Source: Paracoccus haematequi (lineage in GTDB: Bacteria; Pseudomonadota; Alphaproteobacteria; Rhodobacterales; Rhodobacteraceae). From it: a DNA stretch of 64,000 bases. The position numbers and the translations under genes are program-made. Below, in pieces: positions 8,187 through 16,562 of the stretch. The DNA is taken from contig NZ_UZWE01000062.1 of NCBI RefSeq assembly GCF_900631945.1, positions 1-64,000 of the forward strand, read 5' to 3'. Position 1 is the stretch's first letter. Each line of letters begins with the position of its first letter. The notes under the pieces were generated by a model, which had not been told where the DNA came from, did no database searches, and worked only from the letters and a program-made list of their open reading frames with translations.

Positions 8187-8213
8187 TTGATTTTTCCCAG
8201 GCAGGCTTATACA
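8187..8213 (+). promoter_or_regulatory. Possible promoter of the first tuf gene
   Basis: TTGATT (8187-8192) and TATACA (8208-8213) are separated by 15 bases, shorter than ideal. The position, 60 bases before the tuf start, suits a promoter, and no better pair is visible in the 223-base gap. Confidence 0.4.
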
Positions 8214-8272
8214 TCGCGGCGCACGTCAATTCGGGGCCGTCTCATGCCATGCCCCGCGATCAGGAGGCCATC

Positions 8273-9448
<1,176 letters not shown>

Positions 9449-9471
9449 TCTGACCCAAACACCACACCCAA

Positions 9472-9504
9472 AAGGGCCGTCTCCCATAAGGAGGCGGCCT
9501 TTTT
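9472..9504 (+). terminator. Intrinsic terminator of tuf copy 1
   Basis: GGCCGTCTCC and GGAGGCGGCC pair (one G-U) around a short loop and are followed by TTTTT. The stem is nearly the same as that behind tuf copy 2. Confidence 0.9.
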
Positions 9505-9600
9505 CGATTGGTCCTTCTGGAGGGGCGCGCAGCAAGCGCGTTGACCCACACGACCATCCAGCGCAAGAATGGGCATCACCGAAGTTGCCGGATCAAGCTG

Positions 9601-9891
9601 ATGTGCCAGATCTTCGCGGGCCAGGATCCCGACCGCTATGAAACCGTGACCCGCCGTCTGCGGCTGAACGGGCAATCGACCTCGATCCGGCTGGAACGGG
9701 CCTTCTGGCGCATCCTGGACGACATCGCCGCCCGGCAGGGGGTGACGACGCCCGCCTTCATTTCCAAGCTGCACGCCGAGGTTCTGGAACTGCATGGCGA
9801 GGCGCGCAACTTCACCTCGTTGCTGCGTTGCGCCTGCACGATCCACCTGGGCGAGGACCAGCACCTGCCCCAGGCCATCGCCGCCGAATAA
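9601..9891 (+). CDS. Ribbon-helix-helix domain protein (RHH_4 type)
   Basis: The 96-residue protein begins MCQIFAGQDPDRYETVTRR and continues with SIRLERAFWRILDDIAARQG, the pattern of the RHH_4 family of small ribbon-helix-helix proteins common in alphaproteobacteria. These are presumed DNA-binding regulators, and the target is unknown. I chose the ATG at 9601 because family members start with MC-x-F. The frame stays open upstream into the tuf terminator. No strong ribosome site is seen. It is followed 8 bases later by a perfect palindrome and then gloA, so it may regulate that region. Confidence 0.75.
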   Translation: MCQIFAGQDPDRYETVTRRLRLNGQSTSIRLERAFWRILDDIAARQGVTTPAFISKLHAEVLELHGEARNFTSLLRCACTIHLGEDQHLPQAIAAE

Positions 9892-9899
9892 AAACGCCT

Positions 9900-9917
9900 G
9901 TAGTAATCCGTTACTAC
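9900..9917. promoter_or_regulatory. Perfect palindrome upstream of gloA
   Basis: GTAGTAA (9900-9906) and TTACTAC (9911-9917) are perfect 7-bp arms around TCCG. It lies between the RHH gene stop and the gloA start (58 bases upstream) and has no U-run, so an operator is more likely than a terminator. The regulator is unknown. Confidence 0.5.
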
Positions 9918-9974
9918 CCGCCCCGTTCCGCGATTCCCTAGCCTGAGGAGAAGAAAAGGCTACGGAGGCTTGGC

Positions 9975-10370
9975 ATGGCGAAATACGTCCACTCGATGAT
10001 CCGCGTTCTGGACGAGGCGCGTTCGGTCGAATTCTACGACCGCTGCTTCGGGCTGAAGGTCGCCGAGCGGCTGGATTTCCCGGAATTCACCCTGATCTAT
10101 CTGGCCAACGGCGAAAGCGAGACCGAGCTGGAGCTGACCGTCAACAAGGGCCGGGCCCAGCCTTACGACCTGGGCGACGGCTATGGCCATGTCGCCTTTA
10201 CCGTCGATGACCTGGACGCGCTGCACGCCCGGCTGGAATCCGAGGGCTTCGCGCCGCGCAAGCTGGTGGACTTCGCGCCCGGCGGCGAGGTGATCGCGCG
10301 GTTCTTCTTCATCGCCGATCCCGACGGATACCAGATCGAGGTGATCCAGCGGGGCGGCCGCTACAAATAG
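9975..10370 (+). CDS. gloA: Lactoylglutathione lyase (glyoxalase I)
   Basis: The 131-residue single-module VOC protein converts the hemithioacetal of methylglyoxal and glutathione to S-lactoylglutathione. The expected metal ligands are visible: His6 (YVHSMIRV), a Glu in ETELELTVN, His in YGHVAFTVDD, and Glu in YQIEVIQRG. The length matches the short Ni-type bacterial enzymes. GGAGG precedes the ATG. It is followed by the dehydrogenase genes 57 bases later and could share their transcript, which would fit detoxification of reactive aldehydes. Confidence 0.9.
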   Translation: MAKYVHSMIRVLDEARSVEFYDRCFGLKVAERLDFPEFTLIYLANGESETELELTVNKGRAQPYDLGDGYGHVAFTVDDLDALHARLESEGFAPRKLVDFAPGGEVIARFFFIADPDGYQIEVIQRGGRYK

Positions 10371-10426
10371 CGCGCGCCGCCGGGGAGGGGAGACCCCAGG
10401 CGCGCGAGACCAAGGGAGGAGGAAAC

Positions 10427-10948
10427 ATGACCCGTTTGAACAAGCAGGGCTTGACCCGGCGTGCGCTTCTGTCGCGCGCCGTGGCGGCTGGGGCGCTGGC
10501 GGTCGCCGGGCCGGGCTTCATCGCCGCGCCGGACGCCGCCTGGGCCGTCGAGGTCACGGCCATCGGCGAGCATGAGATGGCGACGCTGTTGCAAATGGCC
10601 CGCGACATCTATCCGCATGACCGGGTCGGCGACCGCTTCTATGCGGTGGCGGTCAAGTCCTATGACACGGCGGAACAGAAGCAACTGGTGACCGAAGGCA
10701 TCGCGGCCCTGGATGCCGCCGCCCGGCAGGCGGGCTTCGACACCTACCTGGCCGCCGGCTGGGAGGACGAGCGTGTGGCGATCCTGCGCAGCATCGAGGA
10801 GACGCCCTTCTTCCAGACCGTGCGGGGCGGGCTGGTGACGGGGCTTTATAACCAGAAGGACGTCTGGCCGATCTTCGGCTATGAGGGCGAGTCCTTCTCG
10901 AAGGGCGGCTATATCGACCGCGGCTTCGACGACATCGACTGGTTGTGA
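10427..10948 (+). CDS. Tat-exported small subunit, gluconate 2-dehydrogenase subunit 3 family
   Basis: The 173-residue protein has a twin-arginine signal (TRRALLSRAV at residues 9-18, then a hydrophobic stretch ending AAWA-V). The mature part resembles subunit 3 of gluconate 2-dehydrogenase: MATLLQMARDIYPHD and the C-terminal GYEGESFSKGGYIDRGFDDI. In related enzymes this small subunit is exported as a complex with the flavin subunit encoded next to it, here 14 bases downstream. AGGAGG precedes the start. The sugar or alcohol substrate is not known. Confidence 0.85.
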   Translation: MTRLNKQGLTRRALLSRAVAAGALAVAGPGFIAAPDAAWAVEVTAIGEHEMATLLQMARDIYPHDRVGDRFYAVAVKSYDTAEQKQLVTEGIAALDAAARQAGFDTYLAAGWEDERVAILRSIEETPFFQTVRGGLVTGLYNQKDVWPIFGYEGESFSKGGYIDRGFDDIDWL

Positions 10949-10962
10949 GGGGGGCAGGGACC

Positions 10963-12537
10963 ATGGCAAAGGCAGCCAAATTCGAACTGACCGACGACAG
11001 CGTGGTCGTCATCGTGGGCACCGGCTCGGGCGGCGGGGTGCTGGCCAACGAACTGGCGCAGAAGGGCGTCAAGGTCGTCGCGCTGGAAGCGGGCGGGCGC
11101 TATCTGCCCGAGGATTACATCAACGACGAATGGGAAAGCTTCGGCCAGCTGGCCTGGACCGATCCGCGCACGACCAGCGGCGACTGGCGGGTGGCCAAGG
11201 ACTTTTCCGGCCTTCCCGCCTGGATCGTCAAGGCGGTGGGCGGCACCAGCATTCATTGGGCAGGCGCCTCGCTGCGGTTCCAGGATCACGAATGGAAGGC
11301 GCGCAGCACCTATGGCGAGGTTCAGGGCGCGAACCTGCTGGACTGGCCGCTGGACACCGCCGAGATGGCGCCCTGGTACGACAAGGCCGAGGCCAAGCTG
11401 GGCGTGACCGGCACCGGCGGCCGCGCCCGCCTGCCGGGCAACAACAACTACAAGGTGTTCGAAAAGGGCGCCCATGCCATCGGCTACAAGGATGTCCATA
11501 CCGGCAACATGGCGATCAACAGCGCCGATTATGACGGGCGCATGGCCTGCCAGCAGACGGGCTTCTGCTTCCAAGGCTGCAAATGGGGCGCGAAATGGTC
11601 GACCGCCTATACCGACATCCCGAACGGAGAGGCGACGGGCAACCTGGAGGTGCGCGACCATGCCCATGCCGCCCGGATCCTGCATGACGACAGCGGCAAG
11701 GTGACGGGGGTCGAATATTTCGACAAGGACGGCAACCTTCAACTGCAAAAGGCCCGCATCGTCGCGGTGGCCGGGAACAGCTTCGAATCGCCGCGCCTGC
11801 TGCTGAATTCGCACAGCAGCATGTTCCCGAACGGGTTGGCCAACGGCTCGGGCCAGGTCGGGCGCAACTATATGCGCCATACCACCGGGTCGGTCTATGC
11901 GACCTTCGAACATCCGGTGAAGATGTGGCGCGGCACGACCATGGCCGGGATCATCCGCGACGAGGCCCGGCACGATCCGTCGCGCGGCTTCGTCGGCGGG
12001 TATGAACTGGAAACCCTGTCTCTGGGCCTGCCCTTCATGGCGGCCTTCCTGGATCCCGGTGCCTGGGGGCGGGAATTCACCACCGCGCTCGACAGCTATG
12101 AGAACATGGCGGGGATGTGGATCGTGGGCGAGGACATGCCCCAGGCCGACAACCGCGTCACCCTGTCCGACACCGAGGACAAGTTCGGCCTGAAGGTCGC
12201 GAACGTGAATTTCAGCGACCATCCGAACGACATCGCGATGCGCAACCATGCCTATCAGCAGGGTCAGGCGATCTACAAGGCGGTGGGCGCCACCCGGATC
12301 CTGCCGACGCCGCCCTATCCCTCGACCCACAACCTGGGCACCAACCGCATGTCGGAAAAGCCCGAGGACGGCGTCGTGAACCGCAACGGCCGCGCGCATG
12401 AGGTCTCGAACCTGTTCGTCTCGGACGGCAGCCAGTTCACCACCGGCGCGGCGGAAAACCCGACGCTGACCATCGTCGCCTTGGCGATCCGGCAGGCCGA
12501 CCATATCGCGAAGGAGATGGCGGCGGGCAACGTCTGA
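10963..12537 (+). CDS. GMC family FAD-dependent dehydrogenase, large subunit
   Basis: The 524-residue flavoprotein has the dinucleotide-binding motif GTGSGG at 19-24 followed by the acidic LEAGGRYLPEDY, a GGTS.HW substrate-channel motif, and the C-terminal GMC region HNLGTNRMS ... VSDGSQFTTGAAENPTLTIVA. It has no signal peptide of its own, so export probably relies on the Tat subunit encoded upstream, as in gluconate and sorbitol dehydrogenases. It should oxidise a sugar, sugar acid or alcohol in the periplasm. No cytochrome c subunit gene follows, so the electron acceptor is unclear. The start is the ATG after GGGGCAGGGA. Confidence 0.88.
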   Translation: MAKAAKFELTDDSVVVIVGTGSGGGVLANELAQKGVKVVALEAGGRYLPEDYINDEWESFGQLAWTDPRTTSGDWRVAKDFSGLPAWIVKAVGGTSIHWAGASLRFQDHEWKARSTYGEVQGANLLDWPLDTAEMAPWYDKAEAKLGVTGTGGRARLPGNNNYKVFEKGAHAIGYKDVHTGNMAINSADYDGRMACQQTGFCFQGCKWGAKWSTAYTDIPNGEATGNLEVRDHAHAARILHDDSGKVTGVEYFDKDGNLQLQKARIVAVAGNSFESPRLLLNSHSSMFPNGLANGSGQVGRNYMRHTTGSVYATFEHPVKMWRGTTMAGIIRDEARHDPSRGFVGGYELETLSLGLPFMAAFLDPGAWGREFTTALDSYENMAGMWIVGEDMPQADNRVTLSDTEDKFGLKVANVNFSDHPNDIAMRNHAYQQGQAIYKAVGATRILPTPPYPSTHNLGTNRMSEKPEDGVVNRNGRAHEVSNLFVSDGSQFTTGAAENPTLTIVALAIRQADHIAKEMAAGNV

Positions 12538-12555
12538 TCCTGCGGTCTCCTGGCT

Positions 12556-12578
12556 GTGCTGACATCATCTGTCAGCAC
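12556..12578. promoter_or_regulatory. Perfect 9-bp palindrome upstream of a VOC gene
   Basis: GTGCTGACA (12556-12564) and TGTCAGCAC (12570-12578) are perfect arms around TCATC. The site is 18 bases after the GMC stop and 40 bases before the VOC start. There is no U-run. It could be an operator for the VOC/GFA pair or an RNA hairpin at the end of the GMC transcript. Confidence 0.5.
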
Positions 12579-12617
12579 GCCGGTGCCATAACGGCGCATC
12601 GGAATAAGGAGACCGCC

Positions 12618-13013
12618 ATGATCGACCATATCGGACTGACCGTTGCCGACCTGCCCCGCGCCAAGGCCTTCTATGACCAGGCCCTGGCGCCCCTGGGGTA
12701 TCGACTGCTGATGGAAGTGACCGAGAAGATGACCGGCGGCCGGGGCGCGCATCTGGGCTATGGCCGCGACGGCAAGCCGGAGTTCTGGATCGGCAGCGCG
12801 GGCGTGCCCGTGACCGGGCTGCATGTCGCCTTCGCGGCCGACCGCCGCGCCCTGGTCGATGCCTTCCACCACGCGGCGCTGGCGGCAGGCGGGCGCGACA
12901 ACGGCGCGCCGGGCCTGCGGCCGGAGTATCACCCGAACTACTACGGCGCCTTCGTGATCGATCCCGACGGCAACAATGTCGAGGCCGTCTGCCACCGGGA
13001 GGAGGCGTCGTGA
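12618..13013 (+). CDS. VOC family (glyoxalase/bleomycin-resistance fold) protein
   Basis: The 131-residue protein starts MIDHIGLTVADLPRAKAFYDQAL, the standard opening of single-module VOC proteins, and ends in FVIDPDGNNVEAVCH with the usual C-terminal Glu ligand. His4 and Glu in this ending could bind metal. The activity is not predictable: family members include isomerases, dioxygenases and resistance proteins. AAGGAG precedes the ATG. The stop overlaps the GTG of the next gene (GTGA). Confidence 0.85.
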   Translation: MIDHIGLTVADLPRAKAFYDQALAPLGYRLLMEVTEKMTGGRGAHLGYGRDGKPEFWIGSAGVPVTGLHVAFAADRRALVDAFHHAALAAGGRDNGAPGLRPEYHPNYYGAFVIDPDGNNVEAVCHREEAS

Positions 13014-13423
13014 AGACCTATCGCGGAAGCTGCTTCTGCGCCGCCGTCGCCTTCGAGGCCGATGGCGATCTGGCGGATGGCACGATGCGCTGCAATTGCC
13101 GGTTCTGCCGCAAGATGCGGTATTGGGAACTGCGGCTGCCGCAGGCGGACGGCCTGCGGATTCTGTGCGGGGCCGAAATGCTGGCGGAAACCCCTAGGGC
13201 CGAGGATGACGGAATCGACATGCACCACGTCTTCTGTCGCCGCTGCGGAACGCGGTTATGGACTCGGGGGACCATCGCAGAGATGGGCGGGCGCTTCACG
13301 GCGGTTTTCGTCCCGGCCCTGGACGACGTGCCCCAGGCGGACTTGGTCGCCGCGCCGGTCTTTCACGCCGACGGAGCGCATGACGATTGGGGAAACCCGG
13401 CCGTCGAGACGCGTCATCTGTGA
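13010..13423 (+). CDS. GFA family zinc-binding protein
   Basis: The 137-residue protein has the cysteine pattern of the glutathione-dependent formaldehyde-activating (GFA/Mss4-like) fold: CFC at 8-10, CNCRFC at 28-33, and CRRC at 76-79, which bind zinc ions. The family name comes from Gfa of Paracoccus, but most members lack proven activity. The GTG start overlaps the VOC stop by four bases and has GGAGG upstream. Coexpression with VOC and glyoxalase genes is consistent with handling electrophiles or aldehydes, though this is inference. Confidence 0.87.
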   Translation: MKTYRGSCFCAAVAFEADGDLADGTMRCNCRFCRKMRYWELRLPQADGLRILCGAEMLAETPRAEDDGIDMHHVFCRRCGTRLWTRGTIAEMGGRFTAVFVPALDDVPQADLVAAPVFHADGAHDDWGNPAVETRHL

Positions 13424-13469
13424 CGCCTGCGCCGCGGCCCTGCCGGCAGGGGCCGCGGCGCGTCGGTTC

Positions 13470-13973
13470 TTACTGGCCGTCCACGGCGGCCTGGTTCACC
13501 CCGCCCTCGGCGATGCGGGTCATGTGCTCGTCACCGTTCCGCGTGTTGTCCAAGCATTCCTGAAGCTCGGCGCCGTCGTCGTTATGGCCCAGCCGGTTTG
13601 CGAAGGTGCGCACGCAGCCATAGCCGGCGATGGCGTAATGGGTCAGCCGCTGGTACTGGGTGATGATCGCAGCGTCCTGGGTATCCTCGTCGCCGAAATC
13701 GGTTTCGATGGCGTGCTTGCGGGCCTCGTTCACCAGGCCCTCCATGCCCCGGCAATGTTCGCCGGTCGGGTCGGTGTCGTGCCGGTTGCAGATGCTGGCC
13801 AGCACCTCCATCCCGCGCGCGATGCCCTGGTTGCCGGCGATCAGCGCCTCGGACAATTCGCGCGACTTGGCGACGCGGCCCATTTCGGTGACGACCGCCA
13901 TGGATTGTTTGCAGGCGGAATACAGATCCTTCAGTTGGTGAAGGTAAAGGTCGTTCAGGTTCTTGATCGCCAT
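13470..13973 (-). CDS. YciF/DUF892 ferritin-like stress protein
   Basis: The 167-residue helical protein begins MAIKNLNDLYLHQLKDLYSACKQ, the standard N-terminus of the DUF892 (YciE/YciF) family, a ferritin-like four-helix fold that can bind a di-iron centre. Acidic and His residues suited to this occur along the helices (for example ETDFGDEDTQDAAI and HYAIAGYG). Members are linked to osmotic and general stress. The ATG at 13973 is chosen from family starts; AAAGGA lies upstream. A GGAAC-N16-CGTT promoter sits 41-65 bases before the start. Confidence 0.88.
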   Translation of the reverse strand: MAIKNLNDLYLHQLKDLYSACKQSMAVVTEMGRVAKSRELSEALIAGNQGIARGMEVLASICNRHDTDPTGEHCRGMEGLVNEARKHAIETDFGDEDTQDAAIITQYQRLTHYAIAGYGCVRTFANRLGHNDDGAELQECLDNTRNGDEHMTRIAEGGVNQAAVDGQ

Positions 13974-14013
13974 GGGGATGTCCTTTCGGGTGGCAGGCCG
14001 TTTCATCCGGTGC

Positions 14014-14038
14014 AACGTGCGGCCTGTCGCATCGTTCC
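14014..14038 (-). promoter_or_regulatory. Putative EcfG-type stress promoter for the YciF-like gene
   Basis: Minus strand: GGAAC (14038-14034), 16 bases, then CGTT (14017-14014). This is an exact match to the general-stress pattern GGAAC-N16/17-CGTT described for EcfG. The transcript would start near 14006, about 33 bases before the ATG. Confidence 0.65.
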
Positions 14039-14122
14039 GGTGGGCGCCGCTTGACAGCGGCTGCGGAACGGTCCAGCAAGCGCACCCTTGCCCCATTCCG
14101 TTCACGACAGTCCGGTGACGCC

Positions 14123-15973
14123 ATGTTTGCGTGGTTCGAGCGACGCATAGATCCCTATCCGACCGAAATCCCGGACATGCCGCCCCGGTCGCTGGTCCGG
14201 TTCGTCCTGTATTACAGCCAGGGCGCGCTGCCGTGGCTGGCGATCGTGGCCGTCACCTCGTCGCTGATCGCCATCGTCGAGGTCGCGCTGTTCGGCTGGC
14301 TGGGCGAGTTGATCGACCAGTTGTCGCAGACCCCGCGCGACCAATTCTGGGCGCAGCATGGCGGGCGGCTGGGCTTCATGGCGGCGGTCCTGCTGATCGT
14401 GCTGCCGGCGCTGAACCTGCTGGGGTCGCTGGTGCTGTATCAGGGGCTGATGGGCAATTTCCCGCAGCGGATCCGCTGGCGTGCGCATCGGTATCTGATG
14501 CGGCAGTCGGTCGGCTATTTCCAGGACGAGTTCGCGGGCCGGATCGCCCAGCGGCTGATGCAGACCGCGCTTGCGGTGCGCGAGGTCGCGATGAAGGCGA
14601 TGGATGTCGGCAGCTATGTGATCATCTATTTCCTGGGCGCGCTGTTCCTGGCGGCCAGCCAGGACTGGCGGCTGGCGCTGCCCTTCCTGGCTTGGGTGGC
14701 GGCCTACGGGATCATGCTGTGGCAGATCGTGCCGCGCCTGGGCCGGGTGGCCGAGGCGCAGGCCGACGCACGGGCGGGCATGACGGGCCGGGTCGTGGAC
14801 AGCTATACCAATATCGCCACCGTGAAGCTGTTCTCTCATTCCTCGCGGGAAGAGGCGTGGATGCGCGACGGGATGGACGCGTTCCTGCGCACCGTCTACG
14901 CGCAGATGCGGCTGTCCAGCATCCAGGACATCGCGCTGAACACGATCAACGTGGCCCTGGTGGGATCCGTGGCGGGGGTCGGGCTGTGGCTGTGGACGAA
15001 TGGCCTGATCGAGGTCGGCGCCGTCGCGGTCGCGGTGCCGCTGGCCATGCGGCTGAACAACATGGCCCATTGGATCATGTGGGAATTCGCCGCGCTGTTC
15101 GAGAATATCGGCACGGTGCGCGACGGCATCTCCAGCCTGGCGCTGCCGAGAGAGGTGAAGGATGCGCCCGACGCCAGGCCGCTGGTCCGGGGTCCGGGGG
15201 CGGTGCGCTTCGACAATGTCACCTTCCGCTATCGCGGCGTGGAAGGCGCTCGGCCGATGGCGGTGCTGGACGACCTGACGCTGCATGTCGCACCGGGCGA
15301 GCGCGTCGGCCTGGTGGGCCGGTCGGGGGCCGGGAAATCGACGCTGATCAACCTGCTGCTGCGCTTCCACGACATCGAACGGGGCCGCATCACCATCGAC
15401 GGGCAGGACGTGTCCAAGGTCACGCAGGACAGCCTGCGCGCGGCCATCGGGGTGGTGACGCAGGACAGCTCGCTTCTGCATCGGTCGGTGCGCGACAACA
15501 TCGCCTATGGCCGCCCCGACGCGACCGAGGCCGACATCGCCCAGGCCCAGCGCATGGCCGAGGCGCAGGATTTCGTGCCGCTGCTGTCGGACAGCCATGG
15601 CCGCCGGGGCCTGGACGCCCATGTCGGCGAACGCGGCGTCAAGCTGTCGGGCGGGCAGCGCCAGCGCATCGCCATCGCCCGCGTGGCGCTGAAGGACGCT
15701 CCGATCCTGATCCTGGACGAGGCGACAAGCGCCCTGGACAGCGAGGCCGAGGCCGCGATTCAGTCGCGGCTGGACGCGCTGATGGCGGGCAAGACGGTGA
15801 TCGCCATCGCGCATCGCCTGTCCACCATCGCTGCCATGGACCGGCTGATCGTCATGGACGCGGGCCGGATCATCGAACAGGGCAGCCATGCCGACCTGCT
15901 GGCTCAAGGCGGGCTGTATGCGCGGCTGTGGGCGCGGCAGTCGGGCGGTTTCCTGGTCGACGCCGACGCGTGA
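14123..15973 (+). CDS. ABC exporter, fused membrane and ATPase domains
   Basis: The 616-residue half-transporter has a six-helix membrane domain (residues about 35-330) followed by a nucleotide-binding domain. Walker A GRSGAGKST is near residue 400, the Q-loop TQDSS near 450, the signature LSGGQ near 508, Walker B LILDEATSALD near 530, and the H-loop IAHRLSTIA. It must work as a dimer. The family includes lipid A, peptide and multidrug exporters, and the cargo cannot be told. The start is the ATG before FAWFERRIDPYP, matching related proteins. It is divergent from the YciF gene. Confidence 0.9.
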   Translation: MFAWFERRIDPYPTEIPDMPPRSLVRFVLYYSQGALPWLAIVAVTSSLIAIVEVALFGWLGELIDQLSQTPRDQFWAQHGGRLGFMAAVLLIVLPALNLLGSLVLYQGLMGNFPQRIRWRAHRYLMRQSVGYFQDEFAGRIAQRLMQTALAVREVAMKAMDVGSYVIIYFLGALFLAASQDWRLALPFLAWVAAYGIMLWQIVPRLGRVAEAQADARAGMTGRVVDSYTNIATVKLFSHSSREEAWMRDGMDAFLRTVYAQMRLSSIQDIALNTINVALVGSVAGVGLWLWTNGLIEVGAVAVAVPLAMRLNNMAHWIMWEFAALFENIGTVRDGISSLALPREVKDAPDARPLVRGPGAVRFDNVTFRYRGVEGARPMAVLDDLTLHVAPGERVGLVGRSGAGKSTLINLLLRFHDIERGRITIDGQDVSKVTQDSLRAAIGVVTQDSSLLHRSVRDNIAYGRPDATEADIAQAQRMAEAQDFVPLLSDSHGRRGLDAHVGERGVKLSGGQRQRIAIARVALKDAPILILDEATSALDSEAEAAIQSRLDALMAGKTVIAIAHRLSTIAAMDRLIVMDAGRIIEQGSHADLLAQGGLYARLWARQSGGFLVDADA

Positions 15974-16037
15974 CGGCCGGCTTGCACGGCGACCGCTCCT
16001 GTGCGCTGATACGCCGGTCCAGCCGCAGGAACCCGCC

Positions 16038-16418
16038 ATGAGCCAGACCCAGCCTCCCGGCAATCCGACGATCCGCACCATCGCCATGCCCGCCGACACC
16101 AACCCGGCGGGCGACATTTTCGGCGGCTGGCTGATGAGCCAGATGGACCTTGCCGCAGGATCGGTCGCCGCCCTGATCGCGCGGGGCCGCAGCGCCACCA
16201 TCGCGGTCGAGGGGATGAAGTTCCACCGCCCCGTCAAGGTCGGCGACGAGGTGTCGCTTTATGCCGAGGTGGTCCATGTCGGCCGCACCTCGATGCGCAT
16301 CAACGTCGAGGCCTGGCGCCGCGAACGCCACCGCGACGACAGCGAACAGGTGACCGAGGCGGTGTTCACCTTCGTGGCCCTGGACGAGGCGGGCGCGGCG
16401 CGGCCGGTCCGGGGCTGA
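16038..16418 (+). CDS. Acyl-CoA thioesterase, YciA type hotdog protein
   Basis: The 126-residue hotdog-fold protein has the family signature NPAGDIFGGWLMSQMDLAAG at about residues 18-37, including the catalytic Asp, and the later KFHRPVKVGDEVSLYAEV. It hydrolyses acyl-CoA esters in the cytoplasm. Length is that of short YciA-like enzymes. It starts 65 bases after the ABC gene and may be cotranscribed with it. A new promoter for tRNA-Trp begins right after its stop. Confidence 0.88.
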   Translation: MSQTQPPGNPTIRTIAMPADTNPAGDIFGGWLMSQMDLAAGSVAALIARGRSATIAVEGMKFHRPVKVGDEVSLYAEVVHVGRTSMRINVEAWRRERHRDDSEQVTEAVFTFVALDEAGAARPVRG

Positions 16419-16434
16419 TCCGGCGTTTCCCGGC

Positions 16435-16463
16435 TTGACGGCCTTGTCCGCAAACCCTATCAC
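16435..16463 (+). promoter_or_regulatory. Promoter of tRNA-Trp
   Basis: TTGACG (16435-16440) and TATCAC (16458-16463) are 17 bases apart, and the expected transcript start falls about 5 bases before the tRNA 5' end. Confidence 0.75.
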
Positions 16464-16474
16464 ACGCGCACCGC

Positions 16475-16550
16475 AGGGGTTTAGCTCAGTTGGTAGAGCA
16501 TCGGTCTCCAAAACCGAGGGTCGTGGGTTCGAGTCCCCCAACCCCTGCCA
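16475..16550 (+). tRNA. tRNA-Trp (anticodon CCA)
   Basis: The 76-base cloverleaf is complete. The acceptor stem AGGGGTT pairs with AACCCCT, the D-arm includes AGCTCAGTTGGTAGAGC, the anticodon loop CTCCAAA sits on a TCGGT/ACCGA stem, the T-arm contains GTTCGAGTC, and CCA is encoded. It lies 12 bases from the stop of the oppositely oriented HPP gene. tRNA-Trp next to secE-nusG is the usual bacterial order, here interrupted by that gene. Confidence 0.97.
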
Positions 16551-16562
16551 GGTCCCCAGACA

